From: PFJX01 sp964542455
GTDB lineage: Bacteria > Pseudomonadota > Gammaproteobacteria > Burkholderiales > Thiobacillaceae
NCBI GenBank assembly: GCA_964542455.1
Contig: CAZIUC010000019.1
Span: forward strand, 9,342-73,341
Length of the DNA stretch: 64,000 nucleotides
Direction of reading: 5' to 3'
Made by a program: the position numbers and the translations under genes. Shown piece after piece: positions 1 through 7,851 of the stretch (position 1 is its first letter; each line of letters starts with the position of its first letter). The notes under the pieces are model-generated. The model did no database searches. It was not told the origin of the DNA and saw only the letters and a program-made list of their open reading frames with translations.

Positions 1-45
1 CACGGTGTGGTGGATTTCCTCAAGACCTTGCTGGGAGTGCACTGA
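1..45 (+). CDS. C-terminal end of an unidentified protein, cut by the left edge
   Basis: The frame beginning at base 1 is open and ends with TGA at 43-45, giving 14 residues that finish with DFLKTLLGVH. The stop overlaps the ATG of the next gene by one base (TGATG), which suggests the two are co-transcribed and translationally coupled. The fragment is too short to assign to a family. Confidence 0.6.
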   Translation, partial: HGVVDFLKTLLGVH

Positions 46-530
46 TGCTATTGCGTAACTTTCTGCGCAACCTGCCGAGCTTCCAGTACATGTCGGAAGC
101 CGATGTCGATCACGTCGCCGCCGCCATGCGCGTGGACGACTACCCCGATCAGCATGTGTTCATCTACCAGGAACGGCTCAACAAGGAACTGTTCCTGTTG
201 CTCGATGGCGCGGTGAAGGTCTGCCACTACGGCAACGGCGGCCGCTACTACACCCTGAAGACCCTGCAACCGGGTGAATTCTTCGGCATCCCCTCGATTT
301 CCCAGGGCATCCCGTCCCTCACCAGCTGCCAGTCGAGCGGGCCGGTGAAAGTCGCCAGCCTGCCCTTTTCCGCCTACATGCTGCTGTACCAGCCGGATTC
401 CGATATCGGTTGCCGCTTCCAGTACGTCATCGCCAGCCAGTTGGCGCGCGACCTGCACGACCGCCACGACGCCTTGCGCAACCTGTTGGCGCAGGTCTAT
501 GGGGACAAGAGCGGGAAAATCGTCGCGTAA
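45..530 (+). CDS. Cyclic-nucleotide-binding domain protein without DNA-binding domain
   Basis: The 161-residue protein is essentially one Crp/Fnr-type cNMP-binding fold (about residues 15-125), with the beta-roll signature around LFLLLDGAVKV and the turn LQPGEFFGIPS, followed by a short helical tail. It stops where a Crp/Fnr regulator would begin its helix-turn-helix, so it is unlikely to be a classical transcription factor. The usual phosphate-binding segment with its arginine is replaced by a serine-rich stretch (GIPSLTSCQSSGPV), so cAMP binding is doubtful. It overlaps the stop of the preceding gene by one base, which points to a partner role with that truncated upstream protein. The ligand is unknown. 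Confidence 0.8.
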   Translation: MLLRNFLRNLPSFQYMSEADVDHVAAAMRVDDYPDQHVFIYQERLNKELFLLLDGAVKVCHYGNGGRYYTLKTLQPGEFFGIPSISQGIPSLTSCQSSGPVKVASLPFSAYMLLYQPDSDIGCRFQYVIASQLARDLHDRHDALRNLLAQVYGDKSGKIVA

Positions 531-598
531 TGTGTTGCTTGGGTAACTTCCCCCTTTCTCAAGGCGCTTTGCGCGTTACTTGGTGATGCGGTTGGCGC

Positions 599-697
599 GG
601 TGGTTCCCCCTTCCCCTTTGAAAAAGGGGGAGACCACCACCTCGGGACTTTTCTGTCGCATCACCAGTTCACGGTAAAACAGCCTTTTTCAAAGGGG
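599..697. repeat. Intergenic hairpin and inverted repeat between the cNMP gene and argH
   Basis: Arms at 599-612 (GGTGGT, then CCCCCTT) and 624-638 (AAGGGGG, then ACCACC) can form a strong hairpin. The 15-mer CCCCTTTGAAAAAGG at 613-627 is repeated in perfect inverted orientation at 683-697. The site lies between converging genes and may serve as a bidirectional terminator, although no classical U-tract follows. Confidence 0.55.
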
Positions 698-705
698 CGA
701 GCCGG

Positions 706-2097
706 TCAGCCCAGCCGCTTGCGCGCCCGCGCCACCGCCGCGCGCACCGCCACCGGGGCGGTGCCGCCGAGGTGGGTGCGTTGCGCCAGCGAGCCTTCCA
801 GGGTGAGCACCTGGTAGACGTCGTCCCCGACCAGCGGCGAGAACGCCTGTAATTCGGCCAGGGGCAGGTCGGCCAGGTCGCAGCCCTTCTGTTCCGCCGT
901 CCGCACCGCGCGCGCCACGACTTCGTGGGCTTCGCGGAAGGGCAGGCCCTTCTTCACCAGGTAATCGGCCAGGTCGGTGGCGGTGGCGAAACCTTCGATG
1001 GCGGCCTGGCGCATGCGGTCGGCGCGGACCTGGATGCCCGGCACCATTTCCGCGTAGATCGCCAGCGAGTCGATCAGGGTGTCGGCGGCGTCGAACAGCG
1101 GTTCCTTGTCTTCCTGGTTGTCCTTGTTGTAGGCCAGCGGCTGCCCCTTCATCAGGGTCAGCAGGGCGATCAGGTGGCCGTTCATGCGCCCGGTCTTGCC
1201 GCGCATCAGTTCCGGCACGTCCGGGTTTTTCTTCTGCGGCATGATCGAGGAGCCGGTACAGAAGCGGTCCGGCAGGTCGATGAAGCCGAAACGCGGCGTC
1301 ATCCAGATCACCAGTTCCTCGGACATGCGCGACAGGTGAGTCATGATCAGGGCACCGGCGGCGAGAAATTCGATGGCGAAGTCGCGGTCGGAGACGGCGT
1401 CCAGCGAGTTCTCGCAAATCTCCTCGAAGCCGAGTTCCCGCGCCACGAACTCGCGGTCGATCGGATAGCTGGTCCCGGCCAGGGCGGCGGCGCCCAGGGG
1501 CAGGCGGTTGACGCGGCGACGGCAGTCGACCAGACGTTCATGGTCGCGCCCCAGCATCTCGAACCAGGCCATCATGTGGTGGCCGAAAGTGACCGGCTGC
1601 GCCGCCTGGAGATGAGTGAAGCCGGGCATCACCGTGTCCGTGTGGCGTTCCGCCAGGTCCAGCAGCGCCACCTGGGCGGCGCGCAGCAGAGCCTGGATGC
1701 GGTCGATGGCGTCACGCAGCCACAGGCGCACGTCGGTGGCCACCTGGTCGTTGCGCGAGCGGCCTGTGTGCAGGCGCTTGCCGGCGTCGCCGACTTTTTT
1801 CGTCAGCGCCCGCTCGATGTTGAAATGGATGTCTTCGTCGTCCAGATTCCAGACGAAGTTGCCCGCCTCGAAGTCGGCCAGGATTTCACCGAGGCCGCGG
1901 CGGATGTCGGCGAGATCCTCGGCCGAGAGCACGCCGACCTTCCGCAACATGGCGGCGTGCGCCAGCGAGCCCTGGATATCGAACGGCGCCAGACGCCAGT
2001 CGAAGGGAATGGAAGCCGTGTAACGCTTGACGCGCTCGGAGACCGGCTCGGAAAAACGGCCGGACCAGGCCTGGGCGGGAGTGGAGGGAGTGCTCAT
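706..2097 (-). CDS. argH: Argininosuccinate lyase
   Basis: This 463-residue protein catalyses the last step of arginine synthesis, splitting argininosuccinate into arginine and fumarate in the cytoplasm. It has the fumarase/aspartase superfamily signature GSSIMPQKKNPDVPE near residue 285, the N-terminal WSGRF...DIHFNIERAL and HTGRSRNDQVATD segments, and the usual length for ArgH. It is divergent from the AlgZ-type kinase gene at 2139, with 41 bases between the start codons. The same argH/sensor-kinase neighbourhood is common in beta- and gammaproteobacteria. Confidence 0.98.
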   Translation of the reverse strand: MSTPSTPAQAWSGRFSEPVSERVKRYTASIPFDWRLAPFDIQGSLAHAAMLRKVGVLSAEDLADIRRGLGEILADFEAGNFVWNLDDEDIHFNIERALTKKVGDAGKRLHTGRSRNDQVATDVRLWLRDAIDRIQALLRAAQVALLDLAERHTDTVMPGFTHLQAAQPVTFGHHMMAWFEMLGRDHERLVDCRRRVNRLPLGAAALAGTSYPIDREFVARELGFEEICENSLDAVSDRDFAIEFLAAGALIMTHLSRMSEELVIWMTPRFGFIDLPDRFCTGSSIMPQKKNPDVPELMRGKTGRMNGHLIALLTLMKGQPLAYNKDNQEDKEPLFDAADTLIDSLAIYAEMVPGIQVRADRMRQAAIEGFATATDLADYLVKKGLPFREAHEVVARAVRTAEQKGCDLADLPLAELQAFSPLVGDDVYQVLTLEGSLAQRTHLGGTAPVAVRAAVARARKRLG

Positions 2098-2138
2098 GGA
2101 GTGGTAGCTTTCGCGGCGTAGCTCAGGAGACGCGCATT

Positions 2139-3158
2139 ATGACAAAGACGACCGAAGACTCCCGTTTCTCCCTTCCCGATTTCCGTAATCTCGGAATTTT
2201 GCTGCGCCTTATCCTTGCCGCGCAGGTGCTCGGACTGGTCGCCGCCCTGCTGGCCGCGACGAGCCCCGCGGATACTCTGGGCCTTTTTCTCGGCGACGCC
2301 GCCTATTTGCAACCGCCCCTGCTGCTCACCCTGTTGCTACTGTTCCTGATCGGGCCGTGGCTGGCGCGCAGCCCAGCGCAACAGGGCGTGGTGGTTACCG
2401 TATTGGCGGCCGGCACCAGCGCCGTGCTGTGGAGCCTGCTTCTCGAGATCAGTTATCCCGACGCGGCCAGCGGCAGCCTGGCACGCACCGCCCTGCTCGC
2501 GGCGCTGCTGGCCCTGGCCTTGCTGGTCTGGCACGACTGGCGCGCGCGACGGCTTTCCCCGGCCCTGCCGGAAGCGCGTCTGCAAGCCCTGCAAGCACGC
2601 ATCCGTCCGCACTTCCTGTTCAACAGCCTCAACAGTGTGCTTTCGCTGATTCGCTCCGAACCGGCGCGCGCGGAAAGCGCGCTGGAAAACCTGGCCGACC
2701 TCTACCGCGTGCTGATGACCGATAATCACGAACTCTCGCCCTTGAGCCGCGAAATGGAATTGGCGCGTGCTTATCTCGACCTGGAAGCCATGCGTCTGGA
2801 CAATCGTCTGCAGGTCGATTGGCGCACCGACAACGCGCCGCCCGGCGCCCTGTTGCCCTCCCTCCTGTTGCAACCGCTGCTGGAAAACGCCGTCTATCAC
2901 GGCATCGAGCCGAATCCTCAGGGCGGCCGCATCGGCATCGACATCTTCGCGCGCGACCACCAGTTGCACGTCGTGGTGCGCAATCCCCTCGGCAGCGCCG
3001 TCCGCCCCGGCAACAGCATGGCGCTGTCCAACATTCGTGAGCGCCTGCGGCTGCATTTCGATGCCGAAGCGCGTCTGTCCACCCACGAAGCCGGTGGCGA
3101 ATTCCATGTACAGGTGGTGATGCCGTTGAAGACCGTGCCGGTGGGGAAGGCATCCTGA
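2139..3158 (+). CDS. LytS/AlgZ-type sensor histidine kinase
   Basis: The 339-residue inner-membrane kinase has about four hydrophobic segments in its first 135 residues. These are followed by the His_kinase domain with the phospho-acceptor motif RPHFLFNSLNS (about residues 155-165) and a C-terminal ATPase region (LLLQPLLENAVYHGIEP, then ALSNIRERL). This layout is that of AlgZ/FimS and LytS, which phosphorylate LytTR-type regulators. The matching regulator lies 110 bases downstream on the same strand, separated by a palindromic repeat. There is no periplasmic sensor domain of any size, so the signal is probably sensed within the membrane. The stimulus is not evident. Confidence 0.92.
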   Translation: MTKTTEDSRFSLPDFRNLGILLRLILAAQVLGLVAALLAATSPADTLGLFLGDAAYLQPPLLLTLLLLFLIGPWLARSPAQQGVVVTVLAAGTSAVLWSLLLEISYPDAASGSLARTALLAALLALALLVWHDWRARRLSPALPEARLQALQARIRPHFLFNSLNSVLSLIRSEPARAESALENLADLYRVLMTDNHELSPLSREMELARAYLDLEAMRLDNRLQVDWRTDNAPPGALLPSLLLQPLLENAVYHGIEPNPQGGRIGIDIFARDHQLHVVVRNPLGSAVRPGNSMALSNIRERLRLHFDAEARLSTHEAGGEFHVQVVMPLKTVPVGKAS

Positions 3159-3171
3159 GATGGCTTTTCCC

Positions 3172-3240
3172 GTAGCGCAGGCTTCCAGCCTGCTTCGTAC
3201 TTCTGATCAGATGAACGAGCAGGCTGGAAGCCTGCGCTAC
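3172..3240. repeat. Palindromic REP-like repeat between the kinase and regulator genes
   Basis: A perfect 23-base inverted repeat has arms at 3172-3194 (beginning GTAGCGCAGGCTTCCAGCC) and 3218-3240, with a 23-base spacer. It sits in the middle of a two-gene operon. It belongs to the same general design (GTAGCGC-x-GGC-x-TCC) as the repeats at 16108, 47105, 61809 and 63509. Confidence 0.85.
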
Positions 3241-3268
3241 TCGTCTGGCTTGCGTATAGGTTGCCGCC

Positions 3269-4018
3269 ATGCCGATTAAGGTCATCCTCGCCGACGACGA
3301 AGCGCTGGCGCGCAGTCGCCTGCGCAGCCTGCTCGGCGACCTGAACACGGAGTTGCCGGTAGAAGTGGTGGCCGAGGCAGCGAACGGTGGCGAGGTGTTG
3401 GCGCGCGTTCTCGACACGCCCGCCGATGTCATCCTCATGGACATCCAGATGCCCGGCATGAGCGGCCTCGAAGCCGCGCGCCACTTGACCGCCATGAGCG
3501 GCGCGCCGGGAAAGCCGCCGGCCATCATTTTCGTCACCGCGCACGACGAGCATGCCATCGCCGCCTTCGAGCTGCGCGCCGTCGATTACCTGCTGAAGCC
3601 GGTGCGCCAGGCCCGTCTGAAAGAAGCCCTGAGCCGCATCCGGCCGCTGCCGCCGGATACCGCCGCCAGCCTCGCGCCGCGCCGCGCCAGCTTCACCGTG
3701 CTGGAACGCAACCGCATCCTGCAAGTGGCGGTGGCCGAAGTCCTCTACCTGCGCGCCGAGCAACGCTACGTCACCGCCCGCACGCGCGAGCGCGAGTACC
3801 TGCTGGATGAATCGCTGGTGAAACTGGAAGAGGAATTCGCCGACGAGTTCCTCCGCCTGCACCGCAACTGCCTGGTCGCCCGCCGCCATCTGGCCGGCTT
3901 CGAGCGCATGGAAGGCGGCGGCGAGCCGGCCTGGCAGGCGCTGCTCCGGGACTGGCCGGAAAAACTGCCGGTGTCGCGGCGGCAACTGCATGTGGTGCGC
4001 GAGTTCAAGGCGAAGTAG
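3269..4018 (+). CDS. LytTR-family response regulator (AlgR-like)
   Basis: The 249-residue regulator has an N-terminal receiver domain (DDEALARSRLRSLL with acidic pocket residues; phospho-acceptor Asp in VILMDIQMPGMSG; conserved Lys in VDYLLKPV). Its C-terminal half is a LytTR DNA-binding domain (about 145-245) with EVLYLRAEQRYVTARTRE and LRLHRNCLVARRHL. It is the cognate partner of the kinase encoded just upstream. Orthologues such as AlgR control exopolysaccharide, pili or surface functions, but the targets here are unknown. It converges on the NamZ-like gene, leaving only 19 bases between the stop codons. Confidence 0.94.
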   Translation: MPIKVILADDEALARSRLRSLLGDLNTELPVEVVAEAANGGEVLARVLDTPADVILMDIQMPGMSGLEAARHLTAMSGAPGKPPAIIFVTAHDEHAIAAFELRAVDYLLKPVRQARLKEALSRIRPLPPDTAASLAPRRASFTVLERNRILQVAVAEVLYLRAEQRYVTARTREREYLLDESLVKLEEEFADEFLRLHRNCLVARRHLAGFERMEGGGEPAWQALLRDWPEKLPVSRRQLHVVREFKAK

Positions 4019-4037
4019 GCGGCGCCACAGCACCTCC

Positions 4038-5243
4038 TCAATGGTAGAGCAGCAGCGCCTCCCGTTCCTCCAGCCAGGCCGCTTCGTCGATTGCAGCCAG
4101 GGCATCCAGGTCGTCCGGCGTGGCGGCGAGGTCGTCCACCCAGTGCCGCAGCGCTTCACCGCCGTTGATCAGGTCGATGGCGCGGCGGTCGTGTTCGTAT
4201 TCGTAGGCAAAATCGCGCCAGAGCGGGTAGTCGGGCCGGAGTCGCCGCAGGGCCTTGAAGGCGAGGGCTTGCAGGCGCCAGGGGCGGAAGGCGGTGTGGT
4301 CGTAGGCGGCGTCCTCGACGTGGATCTGCACCCCGGCGCACAGCCGGCCGGCGTGTTTGTGGAAGGTCGGCTCGAACCAGCATTCGCGCAAGGCGCAGCC
4401 GCGCAGCCAACGCGGCGCCAGTTCGCGCATGGTGGCGAGCAGGGCGCGCGCGTCGAGGTCGGGGGCGCCGAACAGTTCCAGCGGCCGCGTGGTGCCGCGC
4501 CCTTCCGACAGGGTGGTGCCTTCCAGCAGCACGGTGCCGGCATAGGCGCGCGCCATCCACAGGTTGGCGGCGTTGGGGCTGGGGTTGACCCAGGCGCGTT
4601 CGCCCAGCGGCCAGCCGTGGCCGGGCGCGGCATCGGGTTCCCAGCCACGCATTTCGATCACTCGGTAATCCACATCCAGCTTCAGCGCGCGGATGAACCA
4701 ATGGCCCATCTCGCCCAGGGTGAGGCCGTGGCGCATGGGCATGGGGCCGGCGCCGACGAAGCTCTCCCAGCCGGGACGCAGGCTCAGCCCTTCGGCCGGG
4801 CGTCCGGCGGGATTCGGGCGGTCCAGCACCCAGACGCTTTTGCCATGCTCTGCCGCCGCTTCCAGCACATAACGCAGGGTGGTGATGAAGGTGTAGATGC
4901 GGCAGCCGAGGTCTTGCAGGTCGACCAGCAGGACGTCGAAGGTATCGAGCATCGCCGGGGTGGGACGGCGCACTTCGCCATAGAGGCTGAACACCGGGAT
5001 GCCGTGGACGGGGTCGAGGAAGTCGGGCGACTCCACCATGTTGTCCTGCTTGTCGCCGCGCAGGCCATGCTGCGGGCCGAAGGCGGCGGTGAGCTTGAGG
5101 TCGGGCAGGGCGGCGAGGGCGTCGAGGGCATGGGTGAGGCCCTCGGTCACCGAGGCGGGGTGCGCCAGCAACGCGACGCGGCGGCCGCGCAGGGGTTGCC
5201 GCAAGGCGGGGTCGGCGAGGAAACGGTCAAGGCCGAATTTCAT
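4038..5243 (-). CDS. DUF1343 / NamZ-type exo-beta-N-acetylmuramidase
   Basis: The start is placed at MKFGLDRFLAD (5243), which gives 401 residues. DUF1343 family features are GPQHGLRGDKQDNMVES, VHGIPVFSLYGEVRRPT, LVDLQDLGCRIYTFITT and WVLDRPNPAGR. Characterised members (NamZ of Bacillus and Tannerella) release MurNAc from the non-reducing end of peptidoglycan fragments. No signal peptide is visible, so this copy is probably cytoplasmic, which fits muropeptide recycling more than wall digestion. It overlaps the preceding DOMON-like gene by four bases, so the two are co-translated. Family assignment is firm. Substrate and compartment are inferred. Confidence 0.88.
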   Translation of the reverse strand: MKFGLDRFLADPALRQPLRGRRVALLAHPASVTEGLTHALDALAALPDLKLTAAFGPQHGLRGDKQDNMVESPDFLDPVHGIPVFSLYGEVRRPTPAMLDTFDVLLVDLQDLGCRIYTFITTLRYVLEAAAEHGKSVWVLDRPNPAGRPAEGLSLRPGWESFVGAGPMPMRHGLTLGEMGHWFIRALKLDVDYRVIEMRGWEPDAAPGHGWPLGERAWVNPSPNAANLWMARAYAGTVLLEGTTLSEGRGTTRPLELFGAPDLDARALLATMRELAPRWLRGCALRECWFEPTFHKHAGRLCAGVQIHVEDAAYDHTAFRPWRLQALAFKALRRLRPDYPLWRDFAYEYEHDRRAIDLINGGEALRHWVDDLAATPDDLDALAAIDEAAWLEEREALLLYH

Positions 5244-5764
5244 GGGCGTGCAAGCTCCAGAGCGAAGCAATCGGAATGGTGGAAATCGGGGCGGCCGGGC
5301 GGGTGGCGCAAGGCCCAGTAGGAAAGTGAGCCATCCACCGCCTCGATGACGGCGGACAGGCCGAGGCGCAGACGCGGACCCGATGGCAGATTCCGCGCCG
5401 GCAGGAAGACGCGCAGGTCGAGTTCGGCTTCCGTGGCGCGTTCGATGCGCGGGGCGGTCGCATCTTCCAGTTCCCCGCCCTGGCGATAGGCGTGGAAGCC
5501 ATAGGCCTGCCAGGCGCCCGAGGGAGAGAAATTGAATTCCCGATAGGCGGGGGCGTCGGCGCCCATGACAAAAACCTCGAAGCAGGTATGGCGCCAGAGG
5601 CCTTCGACCCGTTCCGGCGTTGCCGTGTCGGGGATGACCAGGTGGGTCGGGTCGGCGGCGAGCCGGTAGCGTAGCGACAGCCCTTCAGTGGCCAATTCGG
5701 CGTTCACCCGGATGCCACGCAGCCACGGCGCCGGGAAGTGCTCGTGGCGGATCAGGTCGATCAC
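5240..5764 (-). CDS. DOMON-like domain protein
   Basis: The 174-residue cytoplasmic protein resembles the DOMON-like (MurB-like group) beta-sandwich family. Typical features are LWRHTCFEVFV, YREFNFSPSGAWQAYGFHAYR near the middle, and a C-terminal YWALRHPPGRPDFHHSDCFALEL. DOMON folds often bind sugars or haem. This subgroup is often found beside peptidoglycan genes, and here its stop overlaps the start of the NamZ-like gene (ATGA), so a role as carbohydrate-binding partner of that enzyme is plausible but unproved. There is no signal peptide and no membrane segment. Confidence 0.75.
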   Translation of the reverse strand: MIDLIRHEHFPAPWLRGIRVNAELATEGLSLRYRLAADPTHLVIPDTATPERVEGLWRHTCFEVFVMGADAPAYREFNFSPSGAWQAYGFHAYRQGGELEDATAPRIERATEAELDLRVFLPARNLPSGPRLRLGLSAVIEAVDGSLSYWALRHPPGRPDFHHSDCFALELARP

Positions 5765-5948
5765 GCGAGTCTCCGGGCGGCGAGGTGGGTACGGGGAGGG
5801 TGGGTGGGCTTCCGCATGGCCGGGATAAATACCATGAAATCACGCGGCGAAAGCGCGAGGTGATACCTCGCAATCCACTTCCGTAGCCGCCGCCAATCGG
5901 AAAACCCGGTCAGAATCCCGGCCCAACCGCCACTTTCGAGATTGCGTC

Positions 5949-6197
5949 ATGGATGACCTGAATACCCTCTCGTCCCTTGGCTTGGCGCTTCCCAGCCCGG
6001 CCTACCTGTTTGGCCTCATCTTCTTCGGGATTGCCGGTTACGCGGCCTACCGTTACGGCAGGAAGGCCGGGCTGGCCAAGCCCAGGTGGATCGGCATCGC
6101 CATGATGCTGTACCCCTATGCCATTTCCGAGACCTGGCTGTTGTATGCCGTCGGCGCCGGCTTGTGCGTGGCCTTGTATGTGTATCGCGAGTCGTAG
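5949..6197 (+). CDS. Small inner-membrane protein of unknown function
   Basis: The 82-residue protein has two or three hydrophobic segments (YLFGLIFFGIAGYAAYRYG, then IGIAMMLYPYAI and LLYAVGAGLCVALYVYRES) separated by a basic loop (GRKAGLAKPRW). No domain is recognised. The upstream ribosome-binding site is weak (CGAGA eight bases before ATG). It stands alone between divergent and co-directional neighbours. A 7-bp hairpin at 5855-5871 (GCGAGGT/ACCTCGC) lies in its leader. Coding is supported by the clear membrane pattern and codon use like the neighbours. Confidence 0.75.
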   Translation: MDDLNTLSSLGLALPSPAYLFGLIFFGIAGYAAYRYGRKAGLAKPRWIGIAMMLYPYAISETWLLYAVGAGLCVALYVYRES

Positions 6198-6291
6198 CGG
6201 GATGGCTGGATGAGCGGGCTGAAAATGGTATGTAACAACTACTTACGGCCTGGTAACACAGCGCCAACATCCGGCTTACATCACCTCCTCA

Positions 6292-6317
6292 GAATGCGTT
6301 CCACCCGCCACGCATTC
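6292..6317 (+). other. Leader hairpin upstream of the small secreted protein
   Basis: GAATGCGT at 6292-6299 pairs perfectly with ACGCATTC at 6310-6317 around a 10-base loop. It ends 32 bases before the ATG and about 20 bases before the AAGGAG ribosome-binding site, so it lies in the probable 5' leader. It may stabilise the message. No further function is implied. Confidence 0.45.
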
Positions 6318-6349
6318 CGCGTCAACCGGGTTTACCAAGGAGTCATGTC

Positions 6350-6655
6350 ATGAAATCAGGCACAATGTTGAAGGCCTTCGGCGTTTGCGCAATTTCCTTC
6401 CTGTCGCTATCCGGCGGCGCCGCCCAGGCGGCCGATAGCTGTGTGTTGTCTTCCCTGTCTCGCACCGCCGCCGCGGTCGATGGCGCCGACGGACCGGGTA
6501 ATGGTCATGAGGGCGGCAATGCTTCCGCCCGGAGCCGGGACATGGTTGCCACCCTCGCGCCCATCATGGGTGGCATGGCCAAGGAAGGTATCCACACGGC
6601 TTCCTCGGTGATGCGGGCGTTGACGCAAGAGGCCGGCCACCTGCTCCAGGATTAG
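6350..6655 (+). CDS. Small secreted protein of unknown function
   Basis: The 101-residue protein has a clear signal peptide (MKSGTMLKAFGVCAISFLSLSGGAAQA, cleavage probably AQA-AD). The mature region is about 73 residues, with a Gly/Asn-rich patch (DGADGPGNGHEGGNASARS) and an amphipathic C-terminus. A strong AAGGAG lies before the start. No family is recognised. A bidirectional terminator follows at once, so the gene appears to be transcribed alone or with its upstream small membrane gene. Confidence 0.75.
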   Translation: MKSGTMLKAFGVCAISFLSLSGGAAQAADSCVLSSLSRTAAAVDGADGPGNGHEGGNASARSRDMVATLAPIMGGMAKEGIHTASSVMRALTQEAGHLLQD

Positions 6656-6681
6656 CGTCGGGCGCTGGATTCCGGTGTTCC

Positions 6682-6715
6682 AAAAAAACGGGCCGCCCAT
6701 TGGGCGGCCCGTTTT
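6682..6715. terminator. Bidirectional rho-independent terminator
   Basis: The 11-bp GC stem CGGGCCGCCCA/TGGGCGGCCCG (6689-6699 and 6701-6711) is flanked by seven As on the left and four Ts on the right. It separates the small secreted gene from the converging OmpA-type gene and can end transcription from both sides. Confidence 0.92.
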
Positions 6716-6730
6716 CGTCATGCGCGAGCG

Positions 6731-7804
6731 TTAGTTGACCGTGCGCAGTTCAACGCGGCGGTTCTTCACGCGGCCCTCTTCCGTGTAGTTGTTGCCGATC
6801 GGTTGGGTTTCGCCGTAGCCCTTGGCGCTGAGGCGGTCGGCGGCGATGCCGTGCGCGATGAAGTAATCCATCACCGCCTTGGCGCGGCGGTTGGACAGGT
6901 CGAGGTTGTGAGCGCTGTTGCCGCGGCTGTCGGTGTGGCCGGCCACTTCCACGTTGAATTTGGGGTAGCGCTTCAAGGTCGCGGTAACCCCTTCGAGAAT
7001 GGCGATGCTGTCCGGGCGCAGGACATCTTCGTCGTTGTCGAAGTTGACGCCCGACAAAGTCAGTGTCTTGGCCAGGGGGCAACCAGTAGCGTCGACGGGT
7101 TCGCCGGCCGGGGTGCCGGGACACACATCGGCGGCGTCGACGACGCCATCGCCATCGCTGTCCAGTTCGCAGCCCGTGGCATCGACCATGCGACCGCGCG
7201 GGGTGCCGGGACACACATCGGCGCCATCAAGGACGCCGTCGCCATCGCTGTCCACTTCGCAGCCCGTGGCGTCAACCCAGCGACCGCGCGGTGTGGCCGG
7301 GCAGCGGTCGAGGCGGTCGACGACGCCATCACCATCGCTGTCCAGTTCGCAACCCTCGGCATCGACCTTGCTTCCGGCCGGCGTCGTCGGGCAACGGTCG
7401 AGACGATCCACCACACCGTCGCCATCAGTGTCGAGTTCGCATCCGTTGGCGTCCACTTTGGCGCCCTTGATGGTGCCGGGGCAGCGGTCCAGCGCGTCGT
7501 TGACGCCGTCGCCGTCACTATCGAGCGGCATCGCGGCGGGCATTGCCGCCATGGGTTTCTCGGCTGGTTTTTCCACCGGTTTCATGGCCGGAGCGGCCTT
7601 GGCCTCCACCGGTCCCGCACAGGGCGCTTCGAGAATGCCCCGGCCCGGGCAGCCTATGGTCTTGTACAACTCGTAGCCCGAGGTCATGCCGCTGGAGCTG
7701 GCCGAGTTGGCCGGGTTGTAGTAGGGCGCGTCCGCCGCCTGGAGATTCATGGTGGACAGCAATGCCGCGCCAAGGGCACTCAAAACAACTATGGAAATAC
7801 GCAT
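6731..7804 (-). CDS. OmpA-family outer-membrane protein with thrombospondin type 3 repeats
   Basis: The 357-residue protein has a signal peptide (MRISIVVLSALGAALLSTMNLQA), a linker rich in Ala/Pro/Lys, and then five calcium-binding TSP3-like repeats of the form D(S/T)DGDGVxDxxDxCPxTPxGxxVDxxGCE (about residues 95-240). It ends with an OmpA C-terminal peptidoglycan-binding domain (NFDNDEDVLRPDS, VAGHTDSRG, NRRAKAVMDYFIAHGI, RVKNRRVEL). No N-terminal beta-barrel is present, so it probably anchors to peptidoglycan from a periplasmic or lipid-associated position rather than forming a full porin. The repeats are nearly identical at DNA level, which makes repeat-number change likely. Confidence 0.93.
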   Translation of the reverse strand: MRISIVVLSALGAALLSTMNLQAADAPYYNPANSASSSGMTSGYELYKTIGCPGRGILEAPCAGPVEAKAAPAMKPVEKPAEKPMAAMPAAMPLDSDGDGVNDALDRCPGTIKGAKVDANGCELDTDGDGVVDRLDRCPTTPAGSKVDAEGCELDSDGDGVVDRLDRCPATPRGRWVDATGCEVDSDGDGVLDGADVCPGTPRGRMVDATGCELDSDGDGVVDAADVCPGTPAGEPVDATGCPLAKTLTLSGVNFDNDEDVLRPDSIAILEGVTATLKRYPKFNVEVAGHTDSRGNSAHNLDLSNRRAKAVMDYFIAHGIAADRLSAKGYGETQPIGNNYTEEGRVKNRRVELRTVN

Positions 7805-7851
7805 GTTCGACTCCTGTTCAATCGTGGTTTTCAGGGTTGCGGGAGGGCAGT

